A stretch of 64,000 nucleotides of DNA from Larus michahellis. Lineage: Eukaryota; Chordata; Aves; Charadriiformes; Laridae. Of this stretch, positions 11,413 to 21,950 are shown in pieces. The notes beneath the pieces were generated by a model. That model searched no databases. It had not been told where the DNA came from and worked only from the letters and a program-made list of their open reading frames with translations. Made by a program: the position numbers and the translations under genes. The stretch is taken from assembly GCF_964199755.1 (NCBI RefSeq), contig NC_133907.1, positions 3,353,001 to 3,417,000 of the forward strand, given 5' to 3'. Numbering within the stretch: position 1 is the first letter of the stretch; each line of letters begins with the position of its first letter.

Positions 11413-12604
11413 TTGTGTTTCCAGGCTAGCATCCCTCTCTTCTCCAGCCCAAGCCTTTTCTTCCTGCCTTTGCTGCGGCCGCTGAAGCGCCGGCCACCTT
11501 CACCCTCCCAGTCTGCCTTCGCCCTCCCACCTCGCAGCCCGGCCCCATACCGTTTGTGCTCCGCTTTCCATATGATTTTCTTTCTCTGTAATTTTTCAGA
11601 CATCCTTTCATATACATATATTATTTTTTTTCAAGCTACGTGCGCCTTTTTCCTGAGCCCCGTGACTCCTGGGTAGGTCAGCCCCCAAGGTTGTCTAATT
11701 GGGGGAGGACAAGGGAACGAAACCCCCGTGGGTTTGCTACCAGGCTCGTGAACAAACCATCTCGGCGCTGCTCCTGCAGCTCGGCCAGGCTGTGCCGGCT
11801 CCCTGTGCCGTGACAAGGCTGTCCCCTTCGCCGTGACGGCGGGGACAGCTTCGCAGCGGAGAGGATGGACAGAGAGCATCCTCCCAAGGACGCCCGTCAA
11901 GCCCTGGTGTCTCCAACCTGTTCCTGGGGCTATTTTCATGGCTGCGGGATGTCCATCCGGAGCAGGCTGAACCAGCTGCCATCTGTCCGCCAGCCCAGGA
12001 GGAACGTGCCCGCTGCCTGGGCCACTGCACCCAGCCGCAGGGCCACAGTGGCCACATGGGTCAGTGCCCACAGCCCTGGGTGCTGGGTGCTGGGCAGGGG
12101 CTCCACGCACTCAGGGATGGTGATGCCTGCATCCCCAGAAAGCGCTGGGATTGGGATATATTGTCTGCACATATATTGTCTATAGGCGCTCCGGGGGTCT
12201 GCATACCCCAAACGCCTTGCACCCCCCGGCAAACACTGGTCCCCTCCTCCCCTTCCCCCGTGGGAAATGGGGACGGGAAGCCACCGAGCGCACATGGAGT
12301 AGCAAATCCCATTTACTCCAATGAGAAAATAAATGCAATGGTGTGGCATGGACAAGGGCATCGGGCAGATGTCCAGCGAGGTGGGGGGAGAAGTTTCATG
12401 CGTGTCGTTACTGGGAGCCATCAAGAGAGCCGGGGTCGGCTGGGGCTGGGGCTGCCGTAAAGAGGTTTTGTTCAAAGCAAGATGGGGACTTCGCCTCCCC
12501 GCAAACATCAGACGTTTACACACTTCTCAAATGCGTCTTCCAGATACCCCGGGCGTTTACGCTCACGAGGGCTCAGCGCTATCTCAAAACATGGGCAGGG
12601 CAGA
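11413..12604. other. Non-coding GC-rich stretch with G4 and short repeats
   Basis: GC-rich frames up to 195 codons occur on both strands, with no domain. It contains a G-quadruplex motif of TGCT-spaced G3 runs (12078-12100) and an 11-bp direct repeat, ATATATTGTCT, at 12156-12166 and 12171-12181. Confidence 0.5.
12078..12100 (+). other. G-quadruplex motif
   Basis: Four G runs (GGG, GGG, GGG, GGGG) are separated by loops of TGCT, TGCT and CA. This fits the canonical G3 N1-7 pattern. The first two units are a short tandem of TGGGTGC. Confidence 0.7.
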
Positions 12605-12715
12605 GAAGCGAGCCTGCTTTATTGTCTGGGAGATCAATGACTTTAATAATTAGCATCTTACTTACACATGATTTCTATACTTGATTTGAATCTTAATTAG
12701 AGATGGAGAGGGGGA
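12605..12715. promoter_or_regulatory. Candidate regulatory block (homeodomain cores)
   Basis: A TGACTTTAATAATTAGC segment near 12638-12654 and CTTAATTAGAGA near 12691-12702 flank an AT-rich unique stretch. It is embedded in GC-rich DNA, so the composition break is sharp. No repeat or coding explanation was found. Confidence 0.35.
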
Positions 12716-13119
12716 TTTAGAAACCGTGGTGTCGCACGAGGCCGTGCCTCCTGCCCGCTCCGAGGAGGAGACCCTCCATCAGGGCCCGTGACAAACCTGC
12801 CGCAGCACCGGGGACCTCACCCAGTCCCACCGGGGGGGACCCTGGCGCTGGAGGGTCCCAGCCGAGTCCCCTCCCCACGTTCTGCCCCAAAGCACGGCTC
12901 CAGCCCCCAGAGAGAGGGGGTGGCGGGAGGGTAACGCGCCCCCGGTGCCCGCCCCGTGCGTGTCCCCAGCTCACGGGTGCCACGTGCCACCAACACCTTC
13001 TGCTAAAGGGAGAGGTGACCAGCCCCAGGACCAGCTCTCCTGGCAGGACAGGCTGCGGGGGGACATGGGGGGGGATGGTTCGGGATGGGGCTGGGGACCA
13101 GGGGTCCACACCCAAAGTG
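12716..13119. other. GC-rich stretch with G4-forming array
   Basis: Frames on both strands (132 codons minus, 86 plus) are Pro, Gly and Arg rich and unrecognised. At 13057-13104 there are six G runs of three or more (G6, G8, G3, G4, G4, G4) with short spacers, a strong G-quadruplex candidate on the plus strand. Confidence 0.6.
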
Positions 13120-13524
13120 CTCAGCTTTAAAAATCTGCTGCAATTTAGGGAGCGAGAAAGGGCCCGGGGGCTGTCAGCGCAGGCTGGCGGCTTTAAACCG
13201 CTCAGCCTACATGTCTTTACACAGGGACGTGCATTAAAAAAATGTGAAGCATTTGAAGCCCACCATTTTAATTAAACTGATTTAACATCCGAGCTTGCGA
13301 GGGGCACGGGGCTGGCAAACACAAAGGAGCCGCACAATCACTTTGGCTCCATTGTTGATGGGCTTTTGCTCTCTGTTTGTACAATAACCTATTGAACTTT
13401 TCCAGACTGTAATTCAATACAGAATAGATCCTTGCAGGAGGCTTTTTTGGCAGGGAGCACTGAAGGCCTTGAATCAATTTCACTTTTCCAGCGTGGCTGT
13501 TTAATGTATTGATACCAGCTGGAG
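13120..13524. promoter_or_regulatory. Candidate regulatory block rich in SOX sites
   Basis: Holds TTTAATTAAACTGATTTAAC near 13265-13284, ACAAAGG near 13321, CACAATCACTTTGG (13333-13346), CCATTGTTGATGG near 13349-13361, GTACAATAACC near 13380 and a run of AATTC/ATTCAAT sites. ACAAT at 13334 and ATTGT at 13350 face each other. No open frame explains the block. The SOX-type cores make it one of the better enhancer candidates here. Confidence 0.4.
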
Positions 13525-13547
13525 AAAAAAAAAAAAAAAAAAAAAAA
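13525..13547 (+). repeat. A23 homopolymer
   Basis: An uninterrupted run of 23 A residues, followed by more A-rich sequence. A T18 run lies nearby at 13695-13712. These two runs produce the Lys- and Phe-rich parts of the longest minus-strand frame in the window. Confidence 0.95.
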
Positions 13548-15589
13548 GAAAAATAAAAAGGAATCAATGTTACTTTTATTTGTCCTGAGCTGAAGCCTTT
13601 TGGGTCCGTTCTTTGTGACACTGATACCATGCGGCGTGTGGCTATTGTCCCACCTTCGCCAGGAAAAGCAAAGGCTGTTAATGTGAAACAAGGCTTTTTT
13701 TTTTTTTTTTTTGCTCTCAGTAATACTTCCTGGTTTTGCAAAGGCTTAAAACCTTTTACAGGAAGAGAAAAGTCCAGCAATCGCACCGCCGCATGGCTTA
13801 GCTGGTTGTTCCAGTGATACCGAGACAATCCTGCCCAACGCCTGGGTCTCCGGATGCGCAGCCAAGGCGATGCTGGGCACCGGGATCGCGCCATCGCTCG
13901 TGCACCTGAGCACAGCGTTGCTCCAGACAGGGCTCTTCCAGGTCCTCTTTGAGGAACCTGGTTTAGAAACAACCCAGGGTGCTGCTGCTATGAGCCTGGA
14001 TCCAGCCCTACAAGGGACCGGTGGAGCATCACCCTCATCCTGCGCATCCCGGGCAGCGGCACAGATTGTGCCTGTGCAGCCTCAGAGCAAGTGCAAGAGG
14101 AGCGAAAGCATCCTCACGCTCAGTGGGACGGCGCAGCCCACCACGGCCCATCCACGCGGGGGGCTGAGGAGTGGGAAGGAGCTGGGGGATGTCCGCGGTT
14201 CGGGTACCGCCGCGGGAGAGCGCAGGCTCCGGAGCAGGGGATGCGCGTGGTGCACCAGAAGCACTCCCAAAAGACAAGGCTGTTAATTGTTACTTAAGCA
14301 ATCAAGCTGTTTTCAGATCGCCCGGGGTGAAGCAGTGGCACTGGAAGGTGTCTCACTGCCGGAGCGAGAAGTGGCATCGCCGGAGCCCCTCTTTGCTGGG
14401 AAACTTTTGCCGGGAGCGTGAATGAAAGCTGTGGGCTGCCCCGGCGCCGCTGGTGTGAGTGAAAACGTGAAGGACCTGGGAGAGAAACCAGGGAAACCAG
14501 GCGAAAGCGAGCACTCGGAGGGAAAAAACTTCCCTCTTGGGTTGAGCCAAACTTCCAGACAAAACCAGGGGGGAGGAGTGGGACGGGACAGACCTACCCT
14601 TGGCTCCCGGGAATCCCTGCTGAGCCAGCACGCCTTTTCCAGCCCCAGAATTTCCAGCATTTCCCTGCCTTGCCGCCATCCCGGCCCTCCCCGAGCCACG
14701 CTGCGTGCAGAGGGTCTGCCCCCCAGCCTGTGTGATACGTATGTACGTGCACCAGCATAACGCGGTACATCGGAACACGCGGACGCGGAGGGAGGGCATG
14801 TGTCGGGTGACAATCTTCGGAAGAGGAAAGGCTGGATTTCACAAAGCTTTAGGTGATGTAAAAAGCACAAATCCCGCTGACTTACGCCCTCAGAGTATTT
14901 TTCTGTTAGAATTTGCCCCAAATGAAGAGGAGACTGATGCTGCAGCAGTTAATTACACAAAACAGGACAACTGCTCTAAATGGACTTTCACTTGCTGAGG
15001 ACCTGCCCTGAAGATTTAGTCTTGCGTTTAAAAGGCAGCCCCTTTAGGGCCAGAGAGAGCTTTCTGCCCTGACGCACACCAGGTGGAGAGAGTGTAAAAC
15101 ACATGCCTAAAATATATATATTTACGTATGCGTTGCAAGGTGTCTGTGCCTCCCTATCTGATTAGAAACCCAAGCTGTCCGGTACTGCTGCAGCCGGTCC
15201 TGCCACAGCCGGTCCTGCCAAAGGCAACTGGGAAACAAAGTCGCTGCTTATAATCGGGTGCTGCAGCGTAAATCTCATTTTCGTTTAGAACAATTTCTGA
15301 AAGACAAAGAAAAATCCACCTGACGAGGTGTTGGTGAACCGTACGACGTGCCCGCACGTCAAAGCCTCTCAAAACTTGTCCGGGAAGGGGAAATAAATGG
15401 CAGGGGAGCGGCCGACGAGGTGGCACACACCTTGCAGGAGCCGTCCCCGGGCAGGATGGGGCCGGGGGGGACACTAAATACCCTGGAGCATCGCCCCCCC
15501 GGGCAGCCCCCCCCGCCACCGTTGCACACGCGATGCTCGCCTGACCCTCAGCATCCCCTCGCTCCCCTTCCCCCCGCCTCCACTTATAA
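13548..15589. other. Non-coding stretch with small islands
   Basis: GC-rich frames up to 202 codons on the minus strand have no domain. A perfect tandem of 15 bp, CAGCCGGTCCTGCCA, occupies 15191-15205 and 15206-15220, with a degenerate third copy just before. An island at 14880-15000 holds GCAGTTAATTACAC and ACAAAACAGG. A short AT repeat lies at 15112-15121. Confidence 0.5.
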
Positions 15590-15825
15590 ATCAGAGCAGA
15601 ATTAATTCAGGCGCCGCGTTTTATTTGATAAACGTCAAAATATGTAAATACCGGGCTCTCTTCCTACAGTCGCTAAAACAAATGGAAAACACATTTATTA
15701 GCATAGAGATGAGTTTAATCAAATCAGCGGCGAGTACAAATTAGCCACAGGAAACGTAATGAGCTGGGAATTAATTAGCAGCATAATGGTAATAACTTTG
15801 CCTGCTGATTACCTTGCGGCCATGG
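15590..15825. promoter_or_regulatory. Candidate regulatory block (dense TAAT cores)
   Basis: AGAATTAATTCAGG near 15599, ACAAATTAGCC near 15737, GTAATGAGC near 15756 and GGGAATTAATTAGCAGC near 15767-15783 lie in a unique block with ATAAACG and TTTATTAGC sites. The block begins and ends sharply against GC-rich DNA. I see no coding or repeat explanation. The paired-homeodomain TAATTA at 15772-15777 is exact. Confidence 0.42.
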
Positions 15826-16648
15826 CTCTCCCCCAGGGCTTTCCATGGGTTCTCCAACAGCTGATCTTTTCTGTTGCAGGAGCCCCTGAACTGGAACAGC
15901 ATGGCCGACAGCTCCCGCGCAACAGACTGCAGGAGGGGAGGGAGACGGAGCGAGGGAGGGGAAAAAAAAAAAAGCCATGTGAGAGATCCACTGCCTTTAC
16001 CTTCCCAAGCCACAAGCCTGTGGCGTTGCCTACTGCTCTCCCGGTTTGTCCCGCCGGGTTGCGCGTTCCCCTGGCCCCATGGGGCTCTGTGCTCCCTACG
16101 CGGCAGCATCCCTCTGCGGTGCGTGGGGCTGCTGCCCTCACGGGTGGTGGGATGGGTGGGATATCTGGGTCACCTTCCCCAACGGAATATCGCCTCCCTG
16201 GCCAGCCACACGGCACATTTCAGGGCCCCAACAGCAGCCACCCTGCGCCCCGGGGCTATTTCAGTGCTTTGAGCATCACGCTGCAAGGGGGTGAGGCTGG
16301 ATCTGACTTGTCCGAAAATAAATATCCAGGAGGTTTTGGGTAGAGGCTGAAGTTGCCTCGGGAAGGGCAGGAGCAGGATGACCCCTGGAGACTCAGCTGG
16401 CTTTTTTGAGGAGCTGATGTTGCATGAGAAAGGGACAATTGGTGCTCCAGGGGCTTTGTAAAGTGCTGGGCTTGTAAATTAACTGTTTGACACCAACAGT
16501 GATGGAGAGCAGTGGGGGGCAGGGGCTGGATGGAGGAAAGGGGCAGTTTCTCTTCTTGATTTATTTGTATTCCTTCTGCAGTGCCTCTCCTCCAAACACC
16601 TGAGCAGTCCAAAATAACTTGCACAGAGCCTTCCAGTGCCGGAGCTAA
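15826..16648. other. Non-coding stretch, nothing recognised
   Basis: Frames up to 194 codons (plus) and 135 codons (minus) overlap completely and contain no domain. A purine run lies near 15930-15975. Confidence 0.5.
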
Positions 16649-16735
16649 AAGCACTTCATAAACCTTAATGAATCAAGCTGTGCAACAGCCCTGCGAGGAA
16701 TTATTATTCCCAATGGTACGGGAAGGTTAAGGGAA
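16649..16735 (-). repeat. Ancient MIR-like SINE fragment
   Basis: Read on the plus strand, the order AAGCACTTCATAAACCTTAA, CAACAGCCCTGCGAGG, then TTATTATTCCCA with a degraded TACGG part follows the reverse complement of the MIR core: the growing 3' part, the CAACAACCCTRTGAGG segment and TATTATTATCCCCATTTTACAG. It is diverged but collinear over about 80 bases, so an old amniote SINE relic is likely. Confidence 0.55.
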
Positions 16736-18404
16736 AAACGCTCCCATTTGGGGGCCTCCATTTAGATGCTTCCGTCCATCCTCGTGCACCTTCACACAGC
16801 AGCCTCCCATCCAAGGGACTGAGTCGAAACTTGAGAAGTTAAAAAAACCAAAGCTAAGTTAAAAACATAAGCCAGGCCACGCACTGAGCTGCTTTAGCAG
16901 GGATTTGCGGGGGAATTAACTGAGCATCTAAGTTTAAAATGTAATTCCAAGTGACTTCTGGAAATTGTATGGATGCTGAAAAGAAGGAGCACTGCTCCCA
17001 GGTCGCTCGTATCTGCAGGGCCTTTTTTACCTCTCTGCTCTGGATAGGTGTCTCCAGCCTGCATAAATGCTCCATGAAACGGAGAGAGGACAATAAGGAG
17101 AAGGCCCAACGCTGACAAGGACATGGTGATTTTTCTCTTTTCCCAGGGAGACAGTGTCAGTTCGGACTCGTGCATCCCCCCGGTCCCCCGGGCTGTCACT
17201 GGTACCTAATAAATCAGGCTGGTGAATCCCAGACGGGATGCTAACCGTATCGCTCCGACCGCTCTAAACCGCGCCTCACCCAATGCCAGCTGCTTGGGCC
17301 ACCCGGCTTTGGGCAGACGTTTGACTGGAGCTGTCAAGAGCCGGCGGACTGAAACGGATGCAAACAAGGGAGAAGTCGGCACTTTAAAAAATATATTGGT
17401 TTTGGATGGGAAGGGGCAGAGGTTCTTTCATTTACTGGAGACAAGAGAGAGGCAGGATCTCCACATTTTATGGAGCGTGTCTGTGCTCACAGGAAGGTAT
17501 CTGCACTTCGGGGTTTAACTCCAGGAGGCTGCAGAGAAGCACTGGTTTCTCTCAACACTGAGGTGAACTTAGACCGAAATGAAGGCTCTGCCTTGTCCTT
17601 AAGAAATTTCACTTTCAGCTCTGATCCTTGAAGCTGAGACTCAGTTCTCCTGCTTAAGAGATCTTAGCAAAATCTATACCTGACCTTTGGATGCAAAAAT
17701 AAGCAAGCAGGCACATAAATTCCAGCTTAGACACCCAAGATAAAGTTTTCCAAAGTCCTCGGTATTGCCCCGACTTTGTTCTTCCAGGCATTTCTGGGGT
17801 ATTCACCATTGCCTTTAATTCAAGCGACGTGGGGTCATTGATTCGACCAACATCTCCCCACCCAATTTGATCAAACCTGCCAACGTCAGCAGCGCTGATG
17901 GCAGCGCCTTGTCTCGGCAAGCTGGTTGGTAGAAGAATTTGACATCTTGACAGCTGTCCCTGCAAAAAACCTCGCAAGACCCTCCAAAACCTGGAGTCAG
18001 AGGAGAGAAAACGAGCCCTGTTGCACTCCAGATCAGACCCGCTTTTGTGCAGGGACCAAAACGCTTATTTAAACGTCCCCAAACCTGGCAATAAACGGCA
18101 AACTGCTCCCCCTGGGAGGTTTTGGTGATGTGTGAACTTTTGTGGGAGCGTTTGCTCCTTCCAGACAAGCAGAGGCAGAACTAAGACAGAGCAGCTATTT
18201 AGAGCCCGCTCCGCCGAGGGAAGTGGGAAAGGGATGTTTGCAAAGATATTTTCAGTATTTTTGCTAAAGTCCCCCTTTCAGGAGGCAGCGCTGGCTGCCT
18301 TGTTAGCGGCTTGGCTGGGCTCAAGCCCTCCTGCTGCGTGTTGGGTTTGTACCCAATGGTGAAGGGTCCCCAAGACCGATGGGTGTTGTGGGCTGTGCAG
18401 CAGC
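16736..18404. other. Non-coding stretch, nothing recognised
   Basis: No gene or clear repeat. A small AT-rich island (16850-16965) holds GGGAATTAACTGAG and TAAAATGTAATTCC. The short frames on both strands are unrecognised. Confidence 0.5.
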
Positions 18405-18505
18405 TATCCTAGAATGGTTTAGGTTGGGAAGAACATTAAGGACCATGTAGTTCCAACCCCCTGCCGCGGACAGGGACACCTCCCAGTAGCCCAGGTCGCT
18501 ATCAT
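18405..18505 (-). mobile_element. CR1 LINE 3'-end fragment
   Basis: The plus strand reads AGAATGGTTTAGGTTGGGAA, then a degraded GACCATGTAGTTCCAACCCC, CTGCCGCGGACAGGGACACC and TCCCAGTAGCCCAGGTCGCT. This is the reverse complement of the CR1 3' end. Translated on the minus strand it keeps remnants of the ORF2 C-terminus (YWEVSLSAAGG, compare the usual WWEVSLPMAGG). It is strongly 5'-truncated and diverged. CR1 is the dominant LINE of birds and other sauropsids. Confidence 0.85.
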
Positions 18506-19129
18506 CTACTCTCAAAGGCCATCGCCGGGATGCTCCTCTAAGGAGACCTCACCCTGCAGAGTCAGGGCAACAAGGGCCTGACCGCTGATGAAAGTCGTGT
18601 GGCTTCGGTTAAAGACGCTTAGTTTTGTGCTCCTTTTAATGCCTCCGATTTCATTTTACTTTTTCTTTTTTTCCAAGGGAGCTTGTGCACGTCGACACAA
18701 TAGATGAAACCATGAGTTGTAGTTGAAGAATCCTGTACTTTATTATCATGGATAAATAATATCTCACCCAGAGGAAAACGGGAGAAGGCGAGGTCACCCA
18801 GCATGCCCAGAGCTGAGCCTGAATAGGAGGAGGTCTAAGCCTGCGGCTCGTGCTCCAGCCCCCCGTGCAGCCCCCGCTTCCTTCTGAAGGCAGAGGGGTT
18901 TTATTCTTCAAAGTGCCACTTTCCTTTGCTACCCGCAGACAAATAGGTTGCTCTAAGATGCATGCCACGAGCTGATTTTTGATTCATGAGAGCCTGAACC
19001 AGCACTGATCATAAGAGAATCGACAGTGATCATAAAATATGAAAGGTTTTTAAGAAGGACTCTACATCACACTGAGGTCGGCAGCAGGCTTTCTGCTTCA
19101 GAGCCAGAGGGGCCAAATGCGGCTCTAGT
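18506..19129. other. Non-coding stretch, nothing recognised
   Basis: No gene or repeat family recognised. TGATCATA occurs twice, near 19006 and 19026. Confidence 0.5.
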
Positions 19130-19660
19130 TTATTAATGAAAACGTGGAAGCGAAAGCAGCGAGAGCAGAATTTGCCCCTGTCTATTCAAGGCTACCTGGT
19201 CCCGCAGAAGCTTTTAGGAAATCTACCGCTTTAAGCATAAACACAAGACATTGTTGTTTTCATGCAATTTTCTTGCCAATGCTTTTTCTTAAAAATCTGT
19301 ACGGCTGTCATATAAAATATGCCTTGGTTTGTTCTAATTTAGATAACGCATATTTGTCCTCAGTGAATGATTGATTAAGTGCTCTGATCTCGACTGCTAT
19401 GTTAGCAGCAGGGTATCTGCGCAAGAGGATTGGAAATCTCATTGGATAAATGGGAGAGATGAAATCTTAGCTGTTATAGATCTGGGTTTCTTTTTCACAG
19501 CCAAGGCAAATGCTGTCTTCTTTGCCATAACAAACATGCTCTGTAACGCGTTCCAGGACAGTGCTGAGCCTGACTTTGTTTCTTCGTGGCGGGGCTTTAA
19601 GCTGTCATAATACCACGGCACCAAACTCTTAATGTCACAGATATCGCTGTAACGTGGGTA
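19130..19660. promoter_or_regulatory. Candidate regulatory block, long unique island
   Basis: A long unique AT-rich stretch with GTTTATTAATGAAAAC near 19127, ACATTGTTG near 19249, TCATGCAATTTTC near 19259, CTAATTTAGATAACG near 19335, TGATTGATTAAG near 19368 and TTGGATAAATGG near 19442. No simple repeat and no recognised protein. The open frames of 60-79 codons are ordinary for this composition. Confidence 0.33.
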
Positions 19661-20839
19661 TCTCGGAGTTCACCGGATCAGTTGTGATTTACACTGATGT
19701 AACTGAAAACAAAAATGTGTCTCGCTGACATCTGCGGAGCTGCTCTCATAAACCCGGCGTATAAAGCAAAACTAGGGGCGGGGGGAAGATCTCTCTCTGC
19801 AACTGAGCTCATTCAAAGCATCAAGCCTGGCTTAGCAGGACTGCCCGAAACGGAAAACCTCCTTCAGGGGTTAGTTACCCTGTCCATCGCACTTTACCAC
19901 CGCCGAACCCGAGCTGGGTGCCAAGATATCGTTACCCACAGGAGCTGGGAGATATTTTCTTGCTTATCTGTATAATCTTGTGTCCCATACTTCTTACGGG
20001 AAATTATGTCAGGCTGTGTTTTGTCAGCATTTGTTTGTATTTATGAGCTAGAACCGACACAACTAAAGGTACCTGAAAACACTAACTTTAAAAAAAAAAA
20101 TATTTTGTTTTTCTTTAATACTTCTTCATTTCTAACATCGGTCTATTGCATTGTCTTTGGAGCACTGTATCACTAGGAAGGTGTGGTGACAAACCAGGCA
20201 ATTTTCTAAAGAAAGGAGGTGTTTTTTTTACTCCTTTTCTCTTTCTGAAGCTTTTCTCTGACCTTCTTGGAGGTGTAGAGAGAGCTTTCAAGACCATCGG
20301 AATAAATGGGTTGTTTACTGTGATGCTCCCAGCCTTGGAAAAAAAAACCCCAAAGATAAAAGAATAAAGAAAAGAAAATCCCTATACCCGCTGTCTTCCA
20401 AAAGGAGACAGATGAGGTGTGAGCTCAGGAGAAAATATTCCAAAACGTGAGCATGATGCTGTCACAGTAAAGCAGAGTGAAACAGAGAGAAGCTAAACAA
20501 AAAGGTGGTGACCCTGGGGGTGGCAGCAGGACTCGGCACCCGCCTTCTTCTCAGGGGGTTCAATGTTTTGGGAAAAAAAATAAAGGGGGCAGGTTGGAGA
20601 AATGCCAAAACAAGGAGGTATATCTTGGAAAAAAGTCTGTTCTGGCTTCATTTCCCACGATTAGGATATCATGTTTGCTATTGTCTGCTCCGATTTGTTC
20701 ACACACCCCCGCGCTCGCAGACGCCGTGGCTGGGGGCAGCATCTCAGGTGACTTCTCACGAGGTGTCCAGACTCGGCCACCGAACCGCGAGCCCTTTCCT
20801 GAGGAAAACCATGGCCCACAGCCACGTGTGGAAGTGCTA
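19661..20839. other. Non-coding stretch, nothing recognised
   Basis: Contains an A-run at about 20090-20099 and T- and A-rich low complexity (20100-20390). The 167-codon frame at 20477-20980 has no domain and overlaps the dyad described separately. Confidence 0.5.
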
Positions 20840-21110
20840 AGCTGTGTTAATGATGCTGTGTTATCATCAGGCTCTAATGCCGCCTCGAATGGATGTCACT
20901 ACTGTGTATGTTCCTGCAGATCAGTTGGTAATTACACTTGGATCCAAAGTAATTACCTTGAGACTTGCACTCTGGTTTAGAAGACAGAAATAACCATGCA
21001 CTCGCCCGGTCCCACACGTAGCACTTGTGATGTAATTTAATAGCCAGCTACTAACATGAAAGTAAAGAGGCATTTCTCTTATATTTATGCCCTTTTAAAT
21101 TAAACATCGG
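20840..21110. promoter_or_regulatory. Candidate regulatory block around 31-bp dyad
   Basis: GTGTTAATGATGC near 20845, TTATCATCAGG near 20862, two TAATTAC sites in opposite orientation (20927-20957), GATGTAATTTAATAGCC near 21029 and TTTTAAATTAAAC near 21094 fall within 270 bases. The arrangement of facing paired homeodomain sites is unusually symmetric. Function is inferred. Confidence 0.4.
20927..20957. repeat. 31-bp near-perfect dyad of facing TAATTA sites
   Basis: GGTAATTAC (20927-20935) and GTAATTACC (20949-20957) are exact reverse complements. Between them sits a second perfect palindrome, TTGGATCCAA (20938-20947), offset by one base. The whole is a nested palindrome except for one inserted base. 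Confidence 0.9.
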
Positions 21111-21639
21111 TGTTTTTTCCTATGAAAGGAGCAGGGGCCGGCGTGCCACCGGTCTTTTTCCCACTCAAGCGCCCTCCTCTTTTCTTGGCAAAATGAAGCA
21201 AAATAAATATTTATAAGCTCCTCCTGGTGGGTGATTGTTTTGACAAAACGACTCCAGCAGGTCTTGCTTTGGCTTTACTCTCTGCCCTATTTAAATTTTA
21301 GGCAGGGAAAAGCCAGCCCTCTAAAGGCTGGAGGGAGATGAGGCATTTGGATGGATTTTGTGGTCTCTGGGTGGGGAGCGGACGGACCAACCGTCCCTTT
21401 TTGAGGTTTTCCAGGTCACATCTGCCAGCGTGTTTCCTCTTTAACCTCCTAATGTTAAACACCTGGACAGCTGTACCACCGCGTTAAGTGCCTTTTTTTG
21501 ATGAAGAGCTCAAAGAGGAGGCAGACTAAAGCCCGGATCCCACGTATAAGAGGGTGTCATCACTGTCTGCAGTTCTGTTTCCCAACTCTCCATTAGCAAA
21601 ACATGCAGCTTCTTTTTTTTTTTTGTCATATAGAATTTA
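21111..21639. other. Non-coding stretch, nothing recognised
   Basis: AT-rich spots (AAATAAATATTTATAAG near 21200, TATTTAAATTTTAGG near 21288) and a T-run near 21612. No gene recognised. Confidence 0.5.
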
Positions 21640-21950
21640 CTTCTTCTTGTGCATTTCTAAATAAGCCAGCGCTTTTGCAAATAGTCGTCTTCCTTCAGGG
21701 TGAGGAGCTTATTTTGGGTAGGAAGAGAAAGAGTCTAGTGTGATCTCCTTCTTTTGGCAATGTCTGGGTAATCATTGCTCATAATAATGCCATCCCAGAT
21801 GTTGAAACATCTCCTGTATTAATTTTACCCAGAAGATAATTTCCCTTAGAAATCATGTGCAAATCCCCTGTTCTAATTTAAGAATTAATTCAGTGCACTA
21901 AATCTTAGCACTTCATCCTAGAAATGTTTTGCTGCGTCTGTTAACCCTTT
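21640..21950. promoter_or_regulatory. Candidate regulatory block
   Basis: GGGTAATCATTGCTCATAAT near 21765-21784, TGTATTAATTTTACCC near 21814, GAAGATAATTTCCC near 21832 and CTAATTTAAGAATTAATTC near 21875-21893 occur close together in unique sequence without coding potential. Confidence 0.33.

Noticed and set aside
11936..12523. 195-codon minus-strand frame
   Set aside because: GC-rich low-complexity region with equally long frames on the plus strand; no recognised family.
13268..13972. Longest open frame, 234 codons, minus strand
   Set aside because: It crosses the A23 and T18 homopolymers, giving artificial Lys and Phe runs, has no domain, and covers a block that looks regulatory.
14313..14921. 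202-codon minus-strand frame
   Set aside because: Shares the region with several unrelated frames; Ser/Pro/Arg-rich from composition; no domain.
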